Source of the DNA: Fratercula arctica
Lineage: Eukaryota > Chordata > Aves > Charadriiformes > Alcidae
Direction: 5' to 3'
DNA length: 64,000 bases
Assembly (NCBI GenBank): GCA_947846985.1
Contig: CANTUZ010000002.1
Span: forward strand, 18,739,587 to 18,803,586
The translations under genes were made by a program, and so were the position numbers. How positions within the stretch are numbered: position 1 is the stretch's first letter; each line of letters begins with the position of its first letter. A model generated the notes under the pieces. That model did no database searches, was not told the origin of the DNA, and saw nothing but the letters and a program-made list of their open reading frames with translations. This document shows positions 18,591 through 31,385 of this stretch, in pieces.

Positions 18591-20331
18591 TTATTTCTAA
18601 TCCCTTTGAGGTCTCATGCATTATTGTGGATGGAATGAGTTTAAAAAATCAATAAACAAAACCCCAACAACTCATTCTTTACCGGGGAGGGCTGTATATT
18701 GATGTGGAACAGAACCTCAACAGGTAGGCAGACCAAAGGAGTGATTAGTTTTGGCACAGCAGTCCATTATTGTTCCTCTCCCAAAGTCTCCTTGAAGATC
18801 TGTAATTACCTCTCTTCCTTTCTTAGCTTTGTGATTGCCCACTCAGAGAGTTCTTGTCATGCAAGATAACAATCCTGGTAGGGAGTGCCCTGCTGAGGGA
18901 TAAGCAAGGTAATTCACCTTTGCGGGAATTTGGGTCAAGCATGCATTATCATCTTTATGTTTTCATTTGGAGCAACATCATGATACCTGTCTCTGAAGGG
19001 GATCTTCTCTGTGATTTTGAACGTTCAAAGGGGCTTTTTAGTTCCTCTCTTGGTTTCAGGGTTTTTTTGGTCATTCAGGAAAATAAGTGGGTGCTGAAGA
19101 TGAGATCATGATTCTTTTTAGGCTAATTTTCTATGACACAAGTTGTTAAGAAATGCCATTTCACTTGACACTTTGAATGTTTTCTACAGCCTTCAGAAGA
19201 AATCATAAATTGTTTGAACTTTGCTCAATATTTCAGTATAATAAGGGAAAATAATCAACTGTCTTTTTGGTAAGCTCTTTTATTTTATGTGACTTTGGTA
19301 TAAAGTCAGTGATTATGGTCAGGCGCAATTGTAAGTTTATGAGATTTTGCTCTTTAAAACTGATTGTTATGAATGTTTAGGGAGGGTATGCCCCATAGAA
19401 TTTGTAAACCAAAATATAGTATAACTTTTTTTTTAGCTTCAAAGAGAAACTTTTTTTACATAGGACAGACACAGGTCTTCAAGGCAGCATAATGGGATTT
19501 CTTAGAGTTTTTTGAATGCAGCAGAGAGTCCTTGTCTTCAGTCCAGCCTCTGTCCCATCCACAATCATACCTTGGCCCAGAAAAAGCCCCACACAGATGA
19601 AAATTGCCAGTGAATTTTTGACACTTTAGGAAGCCATAGGCTCTTTTCTTTTATATGATATACTATGTAGAAAAACATTGGTATCAGCTGAGGTCTGAGC
19701 TCTAAGAGGATTCATTTTTACAAGCAATGGTGAAAGTCGAGCTTGCAGAACTGCTGCATCTTTTGCCTGAGAGCCCTTGACCACCCACTTCAGGGTGACT
19801 GTTGAGCTACATGTACAAACAGGGATGCACCTAGATCTTCCTCTTTACTATTTATCTCAAGGCTGGATGCAGCCTCTGGCTTACTCAACTTTCTTCCATC
19901 CAAAAGTCCTTATGCTCTGTGGCAGACCCCTGTGCTGTGCTAATGCATGTCACTGTCAGGCTGTATTGTGGGTCCTACCAGTCATAAAGACAAATGACTG
20001 TCTAGGTTTGCCAGGGCAGCAGGAATTGAGCTCTGCAGTTTTTCAGATTATGGTGGGCACAGCTGGGCCATTTCCATTCTATTGCCCACTCTGAAAATCT
20101 AGCACAGATATTTCTTTATGGTTGTCCACTCCTGAGAAGTATTGAGTTTGTTGTGAGACCACCGTAGCATCAGAAGGGACTTTGGTCAGTAGTCCATTCC
20201 TCTGCCAAAGGGTAGGATGAACTGTGCCTACAGAATTTCTGAAGTAATCAGAAGTTACTACTACTAGCCTTTTCTTAAAAGCTTCAGTGAGGGAACGGGC
20301 ACTTCTCTTTTGGGTTCTTTCCCAGGTGAAT
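18591..20331. other. Duplicated non-coding DNA
   Basis: AT-rich, single-copy-looking apart from its match in copy B (61770-64000). No gene or RNA recognised. Confidence 0.5.
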
Positions 20332-20934
20332 GGCGTAGTTTAACCCTGGCTGGAAACTAAGCACCACACAGCTGCTTGCTTACTCCCCCCTGGTGGGATG
20401 ATAGAGAGAATAGGAAAGGTAGAAGTGAGAAGGAAACTTGTGGGTTGAGATAAAAAACAGTTTAATGATTAAAAAGTCATTAAAAAAATTATAAGGAAAA
20501 GAAAAAAAAAACCACAACAAAAAGAAAGGAAAATAAAACCCAAGAAAAACAAATGATGAAAAAGAAAACAGTTGCTCACCAACAACTGACTAACGCTCAT
20601 CCAGTCCCTGAACAGTAGCCCCCCGCCAACTTCCTTCCCAGTTTTATTGCTGAGCATGACATCATAAGGTATGGGATATCCCTTTGGTCAGTTGGGGTCA
20701 GCTGTCCCAGCTGTGTCCCCTCCCAACTTTTTGTGGACCCCCAGCCTACTCACTGGTGGGGCAGTGTGAGGAGCAAAAAACACCTTAATGGGGTGTAAGC
20801 ACTGCTCAGCAGTAACTAAAACAGTGTGTAACTAGCACTATTTTCAGCACAAATCCAAAACATAGCCCTTACAAGCTAATATGAAGAAATTTAACTCTAT
20901 CCCAGCCAAAACCAGTACAGTAAACTGGGAATTT
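20332..20934 (-). mobile_element. Solo ERVL-type LTR, reversed
   Basis: Starts near tggcgtagtttaaccctggc and ends near ctatcccagccaaaacc followed by agtaca. This is the complement of the avian ERV LTR pattern that opens TGT..CTGGTTTTGGCTGGGATAGAG and ends with TTAAAC and a CA. The internal block complementary to the LTR's AT-rich 3' part and its cacttctacc-like sequence fits. The flanks gtgaa and gtaaa may be a 5-bp target duplication with one mismatch. Confidence 0.75.
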
Positions 20935-21999
20935 TTGGAAGAATTGCTGATCCTGTATCTGACTCTGATCTGTACCTGATCAGAACACTCTATCCATTTG
21001 CATATAGCTTCTCTGTGTATGGGGCATAATCATGCCTTGCACTTTGGGCGCAGCACAGCAGAATGGTTTTTACCCCTGCACAGCAGAAATTTCCAAATAT
21101 TCCCAGCACTATCTGAATTCTCTTGGCAGAGCTCTACTGACTCTATTGGGAGAAGGGAAGGGTAAATCAAAATCTTTGGGACCTATGTCATTTTGACCTT
21201 GCTTACTGAAAAGAACTGTGGATTTATAAGGAAGATTATAGCCAGAAAGAGGGATAAACTGTCATTAGGTGGGTAGGTCCATTTTAAGACTTTGCTGGTG
21301 GACACTCATCTAGCTGATAGGTTTTTAGGATCTAGAAGCTAAAGGTAGGTGTTTATAGTCTCTTGGTGGAATGAGGAGACGAGAGCCTCAGAAGGCTGAA
21401 CAACAATAAATGCAGAGATTAAGGAGTGGGAAGAAGTCCTACCTACCAGTAAACAGAGGAAATAGGAACTCTGGGTGGCACAGATCATCTCATGTTTTGC
21501 GTACCTAACTTCAGGCTGCAGATGCGTACTTCTGTGTAGCTGGAATTAAAAAGAAGTGAACAGCAACCAGGTAAAGACGTGCCCGGATTTAGATGACTGT
21601 TGGGTGAGGAAGTTTGGATTTGTTTCTTGGGGTTTTTTTGTTTGGTTGGTTAGGGTTTTTTTGAATTAAAGTTGTCTTTTGAGTGCCTAACATTCATTGA
21701 AATCCTGAGGTAGCTCTTGAAATCTTTATTTGGATCCAGTCTGTGTTGTCTTCCTGTTGACAATCGTAGATGAACATATACTTTGTGAGATGTTTTTAAT
21801 CAGAAAACAAAAATAATCTTTGTTGGAGTTTCATCATGGAGTATAGAAAATAAAAGGGTCATTGCATGCAAGTATCTACACCATGGAATGCCTTTTTTAG
21901 GTAAGTCAAATTTGTTCTACTCTTATTACTAACGTGTTTTGGAGCCTCAGTTCAACTTTCCTGTTTTCACAGAACTCTGGTGACTAGCTTTAACTTTAG
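20935..21999. other. Intergenic DNA
   Basis: No coding frame, RNA gene or recognised repeat. Confidence 0.5.
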
Positions 22000-22072
22000 G
22001 TGTCCCTGCTTAGCAAGGGAGTGGAACCAGATTATCTCCAGTGGTCCTGAACCATTCTGTGATTCTATGAAA
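22000..22072 (+). mobile_element. CR1 3' terminus remnant
   Basis: Only the last part of the 3' UTR and tail remains: tgtccctgcttagcaaggga, then gtggaaccagatta and ctgtgattctatga. Confidence 0.7.
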
Positions 22073-23110
22073 ACTTGCATTTCCCACATCTTTTGTTGAC
22101 ATGCCACTTGGTCATGCTTGCAGGGAAGCAAGAAATCAGGGAGGCAAGCCCAGAGGTGAGCAGAAGGGTCATCACTAGTCTTTCTCTGGGGCTGTTGTTC
22201 AGCTGTTTGTTCCTTGTGTTGGAGGTAGTCCTGTTAAGAATTATAAATAAATGCTGGAAGTGTACCCTGAACTGCAAAAGTCTGAAGTGTATCTTAGTTT
22301 ACTTTGCTAGGAGCCTATCACACACAATACATTTTAGGAATTCTTTTATTAGTGAGAAGCTCTGTCTCTTAGTCTGCCTCTGCAGAGGTATCTCTACAGT
22401 GTTTTATCTACTTATTTAGTTATATGTTCACTGACTGCTTTTTTTTAAACTGTAAATATGAATGTGTGTACTTAGTGTATCTGAGAGCCTGCAAGTGGAT
22501 TATTTAATTCCTTTGACTTTAGTTATCTCTCTTTTGGCTAACATTATCCATTTGCACTTCAGAAGCTGGTGTACGTTTGGGGCATGTGCGTGCACGTTTT
22601 ATGTGTGAGTGTATATGAAGTTTCTTGAAACAGTGAAATATGATATTGCTGCCTACAAGACTGGCAAAGCAACCTGTACATCTGGCAAGTTAGAAACTCC
22701 CTTCAGTAATACACATGTATATTTAAACACAGTTATATCGTTGTCTCAGCACTCGCACAAGACCCTTATGAATTGTCAGAAGATGCAATTTCTGTGAAAG
22801 TTTATTTGCCATCTGTAATCCTGTAACAGCCTGACAATCTGCAAAGGCTGATACGTGCTCGTGAGCTGAGAGCTGTTAACAGGTCTGTAGGAAACAGGAA
22901 GAAAAACAGCTTTGCTTAAAGAAACAAATTTGAGTTGATTGAGCTGTTAGTTGAGGCCTCAGGCTACAATTTGTTAACTGTCAAAAAAAGAGCTTCTGTT
23001 GTACTTATTACTGTTTTGGCTACAGGCTAGATTTAAAATTACGCTATTTATTTTTGCATTAAAAATCTTAATTGTTCAATAGTTTAATGCTGGGGAAAAG
23101 TATAAGTTAT
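22073..23110. other. Intergenic DNA
   Basis: AT-rich. No gene or repeat recognised. Confidence 0.45.
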
Positions 23111-23119
23111 CTGCTCTTG

Positions 23120-26100
23120 AATATTAAGGAAATTTGGCGAGGCATGCAGCTACAGCAACGGTAAGTCCTGTGGCTGAGTGCTGGATTGAGGTGCACAGTG
23201 GGGTTCCTGGAGCCCAGGGAACATGACGAGGAGCAGAGAGCCTCTCCAGGAGCTGGTGGCTCTGGCGAGAGAAGCTGATATGGCTTGGGCCTTGCCAGGA
23301 GCAACCATGGGAGATTTAAATGGCCTTAGGGAGTGCTTGCAACCAGGAGAGCTAGAAACAGGGATCAAGAGGGCGCAGCGGTTTGCACAGCAGTTTGTGC
23401 AGAAGGGCAAGTGAGAAGGGCCGTGCACCCTGCTTGTAGGCCCACAGCTCAGGGAAGTGCTCTAGCTCTCTGCCATAATGCTGGGCACGCGCCTCAGGAT
23501 TAAAACCAGTGTTTCTACAGAGAAAGCCACTGAGATGTCTGATGCTTTCACCCAGATGGAACTGGTAAGGAAGGAGACTTCAGTACAGATAGTAGGTTGC
23601 AACGAGTGCCCAGACCCTTCTCCTGAAGAAAAGGTAAGCACCTGCAAAAGATGTGCACAGGCTGATGATGTGTTGCGCCAGGTGGCCAAGTTGCAGGAAA
23701 CAGTTAAAAGGCTGTGCAGTATTAGAGGGGCTGAGACAGAGATAGATAAGTAGTTTCAGAACCATGCTCCTGTGAGTGAGGCACCTTGGACCCTGGTGAC
23801 CCATAAAAGCAGGACTCTGCTTCAGTCCCCACCCTCCAGCATTACAAACAAAACCAGATATGAAGCTTTAACAGCTGTAGACATCCATGAGCAAGGTCTG
23901 CAAGGAGAAACTATACCAGCAGCAGGCAGTGGATACTGCAAAAAGAAATGATGAGTGCTTGCAGTGGGTGAGTCTCTGTTAAGGGGCACTGAGATGCCCA
24001 TCTGCCGACCTGGCAGGGAGTCACAGAAGGTATGCTTCAACTACCCAGACATTTGTTGGAAGAACAATACAGCAGCTCATATGTCTTCCATCAAGTTCCT
24101 GGAGTTGTAGAGGACCGCTTCCTCATACAAATCTCATACACATCTAAATGTGCCAATCAGGAATGAGGCACTGCTGGACTTGCTACTGACAAACCTAGAA
24201 AACATGCATTGTAATATCTCAGTTAATTATAACCTTGGCTGCAGTGATCACAATATTGTGGAGTTTGGGATCCTGCTGAGCACGCTGAAGGTTAGTATGA
24301 AGACAAAGGTTTTAGATTTTAGAAGAGCAAACTTCAGCTCGCTCAGAGCTCAGTTGGGAGGGATTCTGTGGGAAGCTTTCATGGAGGATAAAGGAGATAA
24401 CGAGTGCTGGGATTTTTTAAAGAATGTGCTCCTGGAAGCACAAAACCACTTCATTCCCTTTAAAGGTAAAGGAAGTAGGAGGAGAAAGAGACCACCTTGG
24501 CTTAACTGTGAGCTTCTGAGTCTGCTCAAAACCAAAAGCATACCAGAGATGGAAAGCGAATGAATACCCATTGAGAACTACAAGGGCATTGCCAGGGTGT
24601 TCAGAGATGCAATTAGAAAAGCAAAAGCTCATCACAAATTGAAATTGTCCAGAGATGTCAAAAGCTACAAGAAAGAGTCCGTTGGGTACATAAACAACAA
24701 GCAGAAAAGGAAAATATTGGTCTGATGTTAAACAGGAGAGGTGAATTACTCACCAACAACGCTGAAAAGGCAGAGGTTCTTAACACTTTCTTCACCTCTG
24801 TCTTTACTGTTGGTCCCTAGACCTTGGTAAAAACAGTCCAGGTTGATGCAAACACAGACGCAGTGTCAGTGAAGGAAGAGTTGATATGTGAACTATTACA
24901 GGAGCTTGACCCCTACAAATTGATGGGCCCTGTCATTATCCACCTGAGGGTGTTAAGAGAGCTGGTTGACATCATTGCGAGGCTGGTCTCCATAATCTTG
25001 AGAAGTCGTGGAGTTTGGGGGACGTCCCAGACGACTGGAAGAAGGCTAATGTCACTCCCGTTTACAAGAAGGTCTTAAAGGAGGATCCAGGAAATTCCCA
25101 TCAGTCTTATGTCATCCCTGGGAAGGTTATGGAATGAATCCTCCTAGGGGCTATCACAAGTCAAATGAAGCACATGATTGGTAAACACCAGCATGGATTC
25201 ACCAAGGGCGAATCATGCTTGACAAACCTGATTGCCTTCTATGACAAAGTAACCTGCTTGGTGGATGTGGGGTAAGTGGTGGACATTGTTTACCCGTATT
25301 TCTCCAAGGCTTTCGATACAGTTTCCCATAGCCTCCTCCCAGAGAAACTGATGCATTATGGTCTACACAAGTGGTCTGTGCAGTAGATGGGGAACTGGCT
25401 GACAGGCCATACCCAGTGTTTGGTGGTAAATAGCTCCTTTTCAAACTGGCAGCCTGTCACAAGTGGGATCCTCCAGGGACCGATATTGGGCCCAACACTA
25501 TTTAATAGCTTCATAAGTGATCTGGACAGTGGAATCAAGAGTACCCTAATGAAGTTTACAAACTGAGTGGGGAAGTGGACACTTTGGAAGGGAGAGCCAC
25601 CCTGCAGGAAGACCTGGATAGGCTGGAAGATTCAGCTAACAAGAACCTTATGAAGATCAACAAGGACAAGTGTAAGGTCTTGCATCTGGGAAAACGTAAT
25701 CCTGAGTGCTGGATAGGCTGGAAGATTCAGCTAACAAGAACCTTACGAAGATCAACAAGGACAAGTGTAAGGTCTTGCACCTGGGAAAACATAATCCTGA
25801 GTGCAGCATAGGCTGGTATCTATCTGGCTGGGGAGCAGCTCTGTTGAAAGGGATCTGGAGTTCCTGTTGAACAACAAGCTCAGTATAAGTGAACAGTGTG
25901 CTACTTTGTCAAAGCAAGCCAAGAGGTTGCTGGGTTGCATGAACAAGGGCATCACTAACAGAGATAAAGAAATCATTATTCCATTCTACTCAGCACTTGT
26001 CAGGCCGCAACTGGAATACTGTGTTCAATTTTGGTCCTTGCTATGCAAAAAAGATGTGGACAGGCTGGAGAGGGTCCAGAGAAGGACCACCAAGACTATC

Positions 26101-26230
26101 AAAGGACTGGGAAGCCTTGTCATATGAGAGAACTGGGTTTGTTCAGCCTTAAGAAACGAAGGCTTAGGGGAGACCTTATCAACACATTCCAGGATTTAAA
26201 GGGTGACTACAAAGAAGATGGAGACTCCCT
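23120..26230 (+). mobile_element. Long decayed CR1 with ORF1 and ORF2 remnants, runs into the N gap
   Basis: ORF1-like frames (ATGGDLNG-type region at about 23310; CKRCAQADDVLRQVAKLQET at 23640-23700) are followed by the C-terminal part of an APE-type endonuclease domain (EALLDLLLTNLENM, LGCSDHNIVEFGIL at 24150-24290). Then come the RT ([15 protein letters not shown] at 25515) and the C-terminal LERVQRRTTKTIKGL at about 26070. Stops, frame shifts and a missing endonuclease N-terminus show it is dead. The 3' end lies in the gap. Confidence 0.88.
25612..25801 (+). repeat. Direct tandem duplication of about 95 bp inside the CR1
   Basis: Two adjacent, almost identical copies, each starting ctggataggctggaagattc and ending taatcctgagtg. 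Confidence 0.9.
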
Positions 26231-26725
26231 NNNNNNNNNNNNNNNNNNNNNNNNNNNNNNNNNNNNNNNNNNNNNNNNNNNNNNNNNNNNNNNNNNNNNN
26301 NNNNNNNNNNNNNNNNNNNNNNNNNNNNNNNNNNNNNNNNNNNNNNNNNNNNNNNNNNNNNNNNNNNNNNNNNNNNNNNNNNNNNNNNNNNNNNNNNNNN
26401 NNNNNNNNNNNNNNNNNNNNNNNNNNNNNNNNNNNNNNNNNNNNNNNNNNNNNNNNNNNNNNNNNNNNNNNNNNNNNNNNNNNNNNNNNNNNNNNNNNNN
26501 NNNNNNNNNNNNNNNNNNNNNNNNNNNNNNNNNNNNNNNNNNNNNNNNNNNNNNNNNNNNNNNNNNNNNNNNNNNNNNNNNNNNNNNNNNNNNNNNNNNN
26601 NNNNNNNNNNNNNNNNNNNNNNNNNNNNNNNNNNNNNNNNNNNNNNNNNNNNNNNNNNNNNNNNNNNNNNNNNNNNNNNNNNNNNNNNNNNNNNNNNNNN
26701 NNNNNNNNNNNNNNNNNNNNNNNNN
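26231..26725. other. Assembly gap (495 Ns)
   Basis: An unbroken run of N at the point where the CR1 3' end is expected. Open frames spanning it are meaningless. Confidence 0.99.
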
Positions 26726-28324
26726 GCCTCTGCCTTTGAAGTCCAGAGCTAGTGATGGAAGAGCCTTTGACAGTTCAAGAGTCCATACTTCTCAGCAGCA
26801 GAAAGGTCCAGACAGGCCACAAGTTTTTTGTGATCAAACGCGTACTGTGGAACAAGCCCACTGGGACACTCATAAATGATTCAGGTAAAGAGCAAATGAT
26901 GCAGAGATGGGCTTGGCCCGTCAGGATTCCATCCCCAAGTCAAACAGACTTGTGATATGCAGTGTTAGTGCACAAAGGAGGAGTATCTTTGAGGACGTGT
27001 TCCTACAGACTCTTGGGTTTTCTCCTATTTGTGTGCCTATTGCTTGTCTGAAAGCAACAAAATCTCAGGCTTTTTTGTGCATTTGCTCTGTGACCTCTTC
27101 TGCAGAAGCAGCCATCCCAGGCAGTGTTGAATCCACTTCTGTTGGTTTAAATTATTTTTTTTCTTCTTCTTTTTTTTTTAATTCCCCCCCAGCCCGTGGT
27201 TTCTAGTGCTGGATTCCAGCCATGGAAGACACTTGGGCCATTTAAAAGACAAAGACAGACATTTCTTCTGGTGAGTGCTAAACGCAATTATGTTCTGGAA
27301 AGCACTGGCAAACTTGGCATTGGTATGGGCAAGTAACTTGGCAAGTCCAGAGAGAACAATTGATTTCCTGCATTCAGCTGCCCAGATGTGTTTTCTGTTG
27401 TCAATTCAGGGTACTAATTTCAAGGGGCAGAAAGGTGAAATAATTCCAGTGGTCCTCTACAGGGAGGAGCAGCCTGTAATTTTGCTTAAGTCATTTGAGA
27501 CCTTGTTTTCTCCTAAACCTAGCTCAGCTCATCCCCATACTGTCCCAAATTCACCAGCTGCTTCTCAATTTACACAGAGATGCTGAAAATAGGAGGTTTC
27601 AATTCTTCATCTCTGCCACACAGATATTTAAGAAATGCAAATATTGAACATCGCACATCCTTAGAATCAAATTTAATTAACCCCCTGTTGATTTTTAGCC
27701 AAGTCAGTCTTCAGATAAGCACTCATGAAGACTGCTCGACTGATGAATGGTCAACTTCATAAATAGAGCAAAAGGAGTTTTCTTGTTTGAAACTGAGCAG
27801 GGTTTGCAACTGGAGCAGGGACCATCTGTTCTGATTTACCACACTAGTATTTATTACATATAATCTATAAAATACAGCCATCATAGTAATTCAGAGAGGT
27901 TAATGAGAATTATCGAAGCTGTTCCTACCATGGTGACTTTAACTCTAGTGTTCAACATCTCTAGTGTTTCCATAAATTTTAATTACTTCTGTGTGTCTGT
28001 GGGGATACACGTCTCAAGTTGTAAAAAACCTCTGTTTCTCTCACCCTGAGGACTATTGACTTTATGACCAAAAAGCCCCTTTGGTCTGTATGTTTGGTCC
28101 CCATGTCACAAATTCCAAATGTCTTGCAGCTGTGTGTGTGAAAAATACGTGACTTCTACAGTATCATCCTCCCACCAGAGAGCGCCCCAGGAATTGCTGT
28201 ATATTCATTTCTAGTCTAAACACCAGCTAAAGAGGAGCTTGCCACTAAGTCAGAAATCCCCTTCTGAAAAACATAACCTTGTGTTTTGAAGACCTGGGCT
28301 ATTTCATTCACTATTCTGCTGCTG

Positions 28325-28355
<31 letters not shown>

Positions 28356-29337
28356 CCTTGTTGCTAATCACAGGCCAGCTTTTTTAAACCTTAGGAAACC
28401 TCCCCAGAAATTTTGACACACGCCATAAATCTGTTGGCTTCAGCAGCCCTACTCAGTTTAATAAAGGGTTTCTCTTTGCTGTCATGCAGCTTCAGGCAGC
28501 AATCTGTAAACAGACATTTTCTCTAAATAACATTTAAGGCAGCTCAAGTCCTTATTCACTGAAATAATTGGGAACAAGTGTTTTGGCAGAAAATATTTCA
28601 CATAGGTATGGTACATAGCATAATACGTGTACATGTGTCGGTGTGCACACCAACACCCACCCTTAATCTTTAAAGAGCTGCTTCATTTTAAAGTAGGCTC
28701 AGAGTCCGTCATCAGAGATAGTCCTATCTTGCAAACTCCTCTCTTCACAAACAGGTCTTGCTTAAAGCAACGCTGACACAGCAACTGTGACACTGCTTAG
28801 AGGGTGGCTTCTTGATTTGGAAAAAGGGTTGCAGCATCAACAAGTTAAATGTGGATTTGAGCTGTTGCCAAAGAAGCATTCTGCGGAATTTGCTCTGGCC
28901 GCAAAGGGACTCCGCAGTGTCCCCTTAGCCACATCCAGCCACAGCAGCCACCGCGGGAGCTGGAGGCACAAGTACAGTTGCCCTGTGCCCATCTGCCCTG
29001 GTAACAGAGGCTTTTATCAAATAACAGCTGAGGTGTAGAACTGTTAATCCAGAAATGACAGTAAAAAGACATGAGGAAAGTTTCTAAAATGCAAACTGTC
29101 CAGGCAATTACACAGGAGAGACGTTCCAGTCATCACCACTGGTGCCTATGGCACTTCCAGGATTTAAAGCCAAGGAGATTTACCAGAAAAAGCATGGGTT
29201 AAATTCCTGGAAACCAGGGAACAACTCTCTACATGCTTACTGGGCACGGTTCCGCAACTTGTGAAAGCCAATGTTATTTACTTCAGGGAGAACAGGTTTA
29301 GAGTCTGCCGCTAAAAATGTGTTTTAAAGTTTTAGAT
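26726..29337. other. Intergenic DNA
   Basis: Mostly AT-rich. Contains poly-pyrimidine at about 27160 and a 28-base A run at 28325-28352. No gene recognised; frames of up to about 100 codons have no family features. Confidence 0.45.
28325..28352. repeat. Poly-A run (28 A)
   Basis: 28 consecutive A bases. No retrocopy was recognised upstream of it. Confidence 0.95.
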
Positions 29338-29492
29338 CACAGTAACAGACTCACTCATCAAGAAGACCGCTCACGTTGTGCACATTTTTCCCTGTGTGTA
29401 TAATATTTTGATATGCAATCTTTCCAATGGTATTTCCATCAAACTAATTTTGTCTGTTTCCAGAAGTTATCAGTTCCACCACCTATTGGCTT
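29338..29492 (-). pseudogene. Relic of polyketide synthase exon 2 (KS N-terminal region)
   Basis: On the plus strand this block reads agtaacagactcactcatc, then agaagaccgctcacgttgt. Exon 2 of the PKS at about 45557-45728 reads agtaacagactcactcatc, then gagaagagcagctcgcgttgt. The match continues through atttttcc, resumes at caatcttt, and ends with ccagaagttatcagttcc against ccagaaattgtcaactcc. The donor splice site GATGA|GTGAGT is kept. About 45 bp is lost in the middle and the frame is destroyed. This is one exon of a second, decayed PKS in the same orientation as the main PKS gene. Its other exons were not found. Confidence 0.85.
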
Positions 29493-30896
29493 CATTACAT
29501 AAAAAGCAGAATAGCCAGCTATTTATTTTCTCCTCAGTTCACCTATGGAAGTAAAAGTCCAATGTGTCATTATGAAACATTGCATTCTTTGGAGTTCCTA
29601 ATGATTTGGCAATAAATTTCATCGATGACAAGAAATTATGGTTGTGCACAAGAGTCTCTTCTTCGTATTCTGAGGATTGAAAAGAAATCCACGGTCTGGG
29701 TGAAATCTTCCTTTACTGCTATATGAGAAATGTAAGGGTGTCTTTCTAAACTAGTACATGGGTCAAGTGGTTTCATCAGTTGTCATCCGTGTCATGAGCA
29801 TGGACAAGCTGCTCTTCTGCTGAGGGCTGACATGTCTAGAGATGACATGACTAACACTGTAACGAATTTTGTCTGACATTGGCTGTACTCAGCCCCCTGT
29901 CCAGTTGCACAGGCTTCTGCCAAATGCAGGCCAGAAGGCTAAAGATTTTCCATCCATGCCTATGTAGGTTGAACTTCTGTGAAGATTCAACAAAATCAGC
30001 TTGGCTGTCTCCAAGAGAGTACTATGTGAGCTAACTGCCCTGGATTCCTCCTGCTGCCAGTGGGGAAAACGGGTATTTTAGAGAGGGGAGTTATTAGTCC
30101 TGATTCAAATTTATTTCACCTTTTTTCTTGGATAGGATTTCTTGTTTCTTTTGGGGAAGGAAAGGGGGGGAGGTGATTCACTTTGCATCGAGGAATTCGC
30201 TCTCTACTAAATCCATCCTTGAAAATGATGCAAGAACAGGTCGGCTTCTTTCTTCCAGAGTCACGTGCTGTTGTCAAAATTGTCACAACTAACATTGCAG
30301 GCGGAAAGCGCTGTGTGTCAGCTATTCTCATCTCTGCTAGGGTTTAATACAAAGTACTGTTCTCACCCTAGACTGACCTAGAATGATTTCATCTGAGCTG
30401 AAGAAACCGCCCGAAGAGTAGAAGCAGTAGATAAGACCCTCATCCCTTGATGAATTTCAAGTGAAATACAAAGACACAGGTAATGACTGCATGCATGGAA
30501 ATTGTATTCTGTGTTTGACTGACGCATAGGATTTGCTTTGAAGTTTGCAATAGAAAATGCTGTCTTAGGAAGTATGAAAATGATGTCTTATAGTCAGATT
30601 TGAAACTGAATACAATGCTCTGATTTTTAACCAAAATACTTTTAAAAGTATGCTGGAATTTCCAGAATGGGCTTACTGCTACACAGGTATCATTACGTTT
30701 GTCTCTCTGGGCACTTCTTTCAAAAGTGTGGGGTAGGTCTTCCCTTAGAGCATGAAGGGTGGTCAAAAGGGACTTAAGGGGCAAGAGGCTTCTGAATTGA
30801 TCACTCTTTTTTGTGCAGCTCTGTTCACTGTGGTAATGTCAAACGTTCCCCAAGATTTGAAGTGACGGAGATGATCAAATCCATCTACCGATGGAT
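29493..30896. other. Intergenic DNA
   Basis: No further exon relic, gene or repeat recognised. This is where a PKS exon 1 relic might have been expected. Confidence 0.45.
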
Positions 30897-31385
30897 TTCA
30901 CAGAATCAGAGAATCGGCTGAGGTTGGAAGGGACATCCAGAGGTCATCTGGACCAACTCCCTGCTCAAGCCAGAACACCTAGAACCTGTTGCCCAGGACC
31001 ATGTCCAAAAGGCTTTTGAATATACCCAAGGATGGAGACTTCACAACCTCCCTGGGCAACCTGTGCCAGTGCTTGGTCACCCTCACAATAAAAAAGTGTT
31101 CCCTGATGTTCAGAAGGAGCCTCCCATCTTTCCGTCTGTGCCCATTGCCTGTGGTCCTGTCGCTGGCCACCACTGAAAAGAGCCTGGCTCTGTCCTCTTT
31201 GCACCCTCCCTTCAGGTATTTCTATACGTTAATAGGATCCCCTGGGAGCCTTCTCTTCTTCAGGCTGAACAGTCCCAGCTTCCTCAGCCTTTCCTCTTAT
31301 GTGACGTGCTCCAGCTCCTTAATCATCCCAACTGCCTCAGGTGTCTGAAGAGCTTTGCTGTAGCTCTCCAGAGATTCTGCAAAAT
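30897..31385 (-). mobile_element. CR1 3' fragment (reversed)
   Basis: Opens ttcacagaatcagagaatcg and then ggttggaagggacatcc. The minus strand encodes TGNGHRRKDGRL and LFIVRVTKHWHRLPREVV, the standard CR1 RT C-terminus. Confidence 0.88.

Larger units (their letters stand above)
9958..20330 (+). repeat. Segmental duplication copy A (about 10.4 kb)
   Basis: The sequence from tgatgaattcttgtcaaag at 9958 to ctactagccttttcttaaaa at about 20278, and possibly a little further, recurs in the same order and orientation at 53733 to the window end. Matching blocks include 9958-10265/53733-54030, 10720-10860/54322-54470, 11503-12420/54586-55518, 14100-15579/55695-57054, 16451-17180/57050-57790, 17210-19460/60427-62660 and 19500-20330/62690-64000. 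Much of it is nearly identical by eye, for example 14640-15545. Copy A alone has extra DNA at about 11005-11500, an ERV pol relic near 12.4-13.5 kb, and a CR1 at 15580-16450. No gene is recognised inside. Confidence 0.92.

Noticed and set aside
26031..26879. 282-codon plus-strand frame
   Set aside because: It runs through 495 Ns; only its beginning is CR1 sequence.
27275..27586. 103-codon plus-strand frame considered as a possible exon
   Set aside because: No splice sites or family similarity could be supported.
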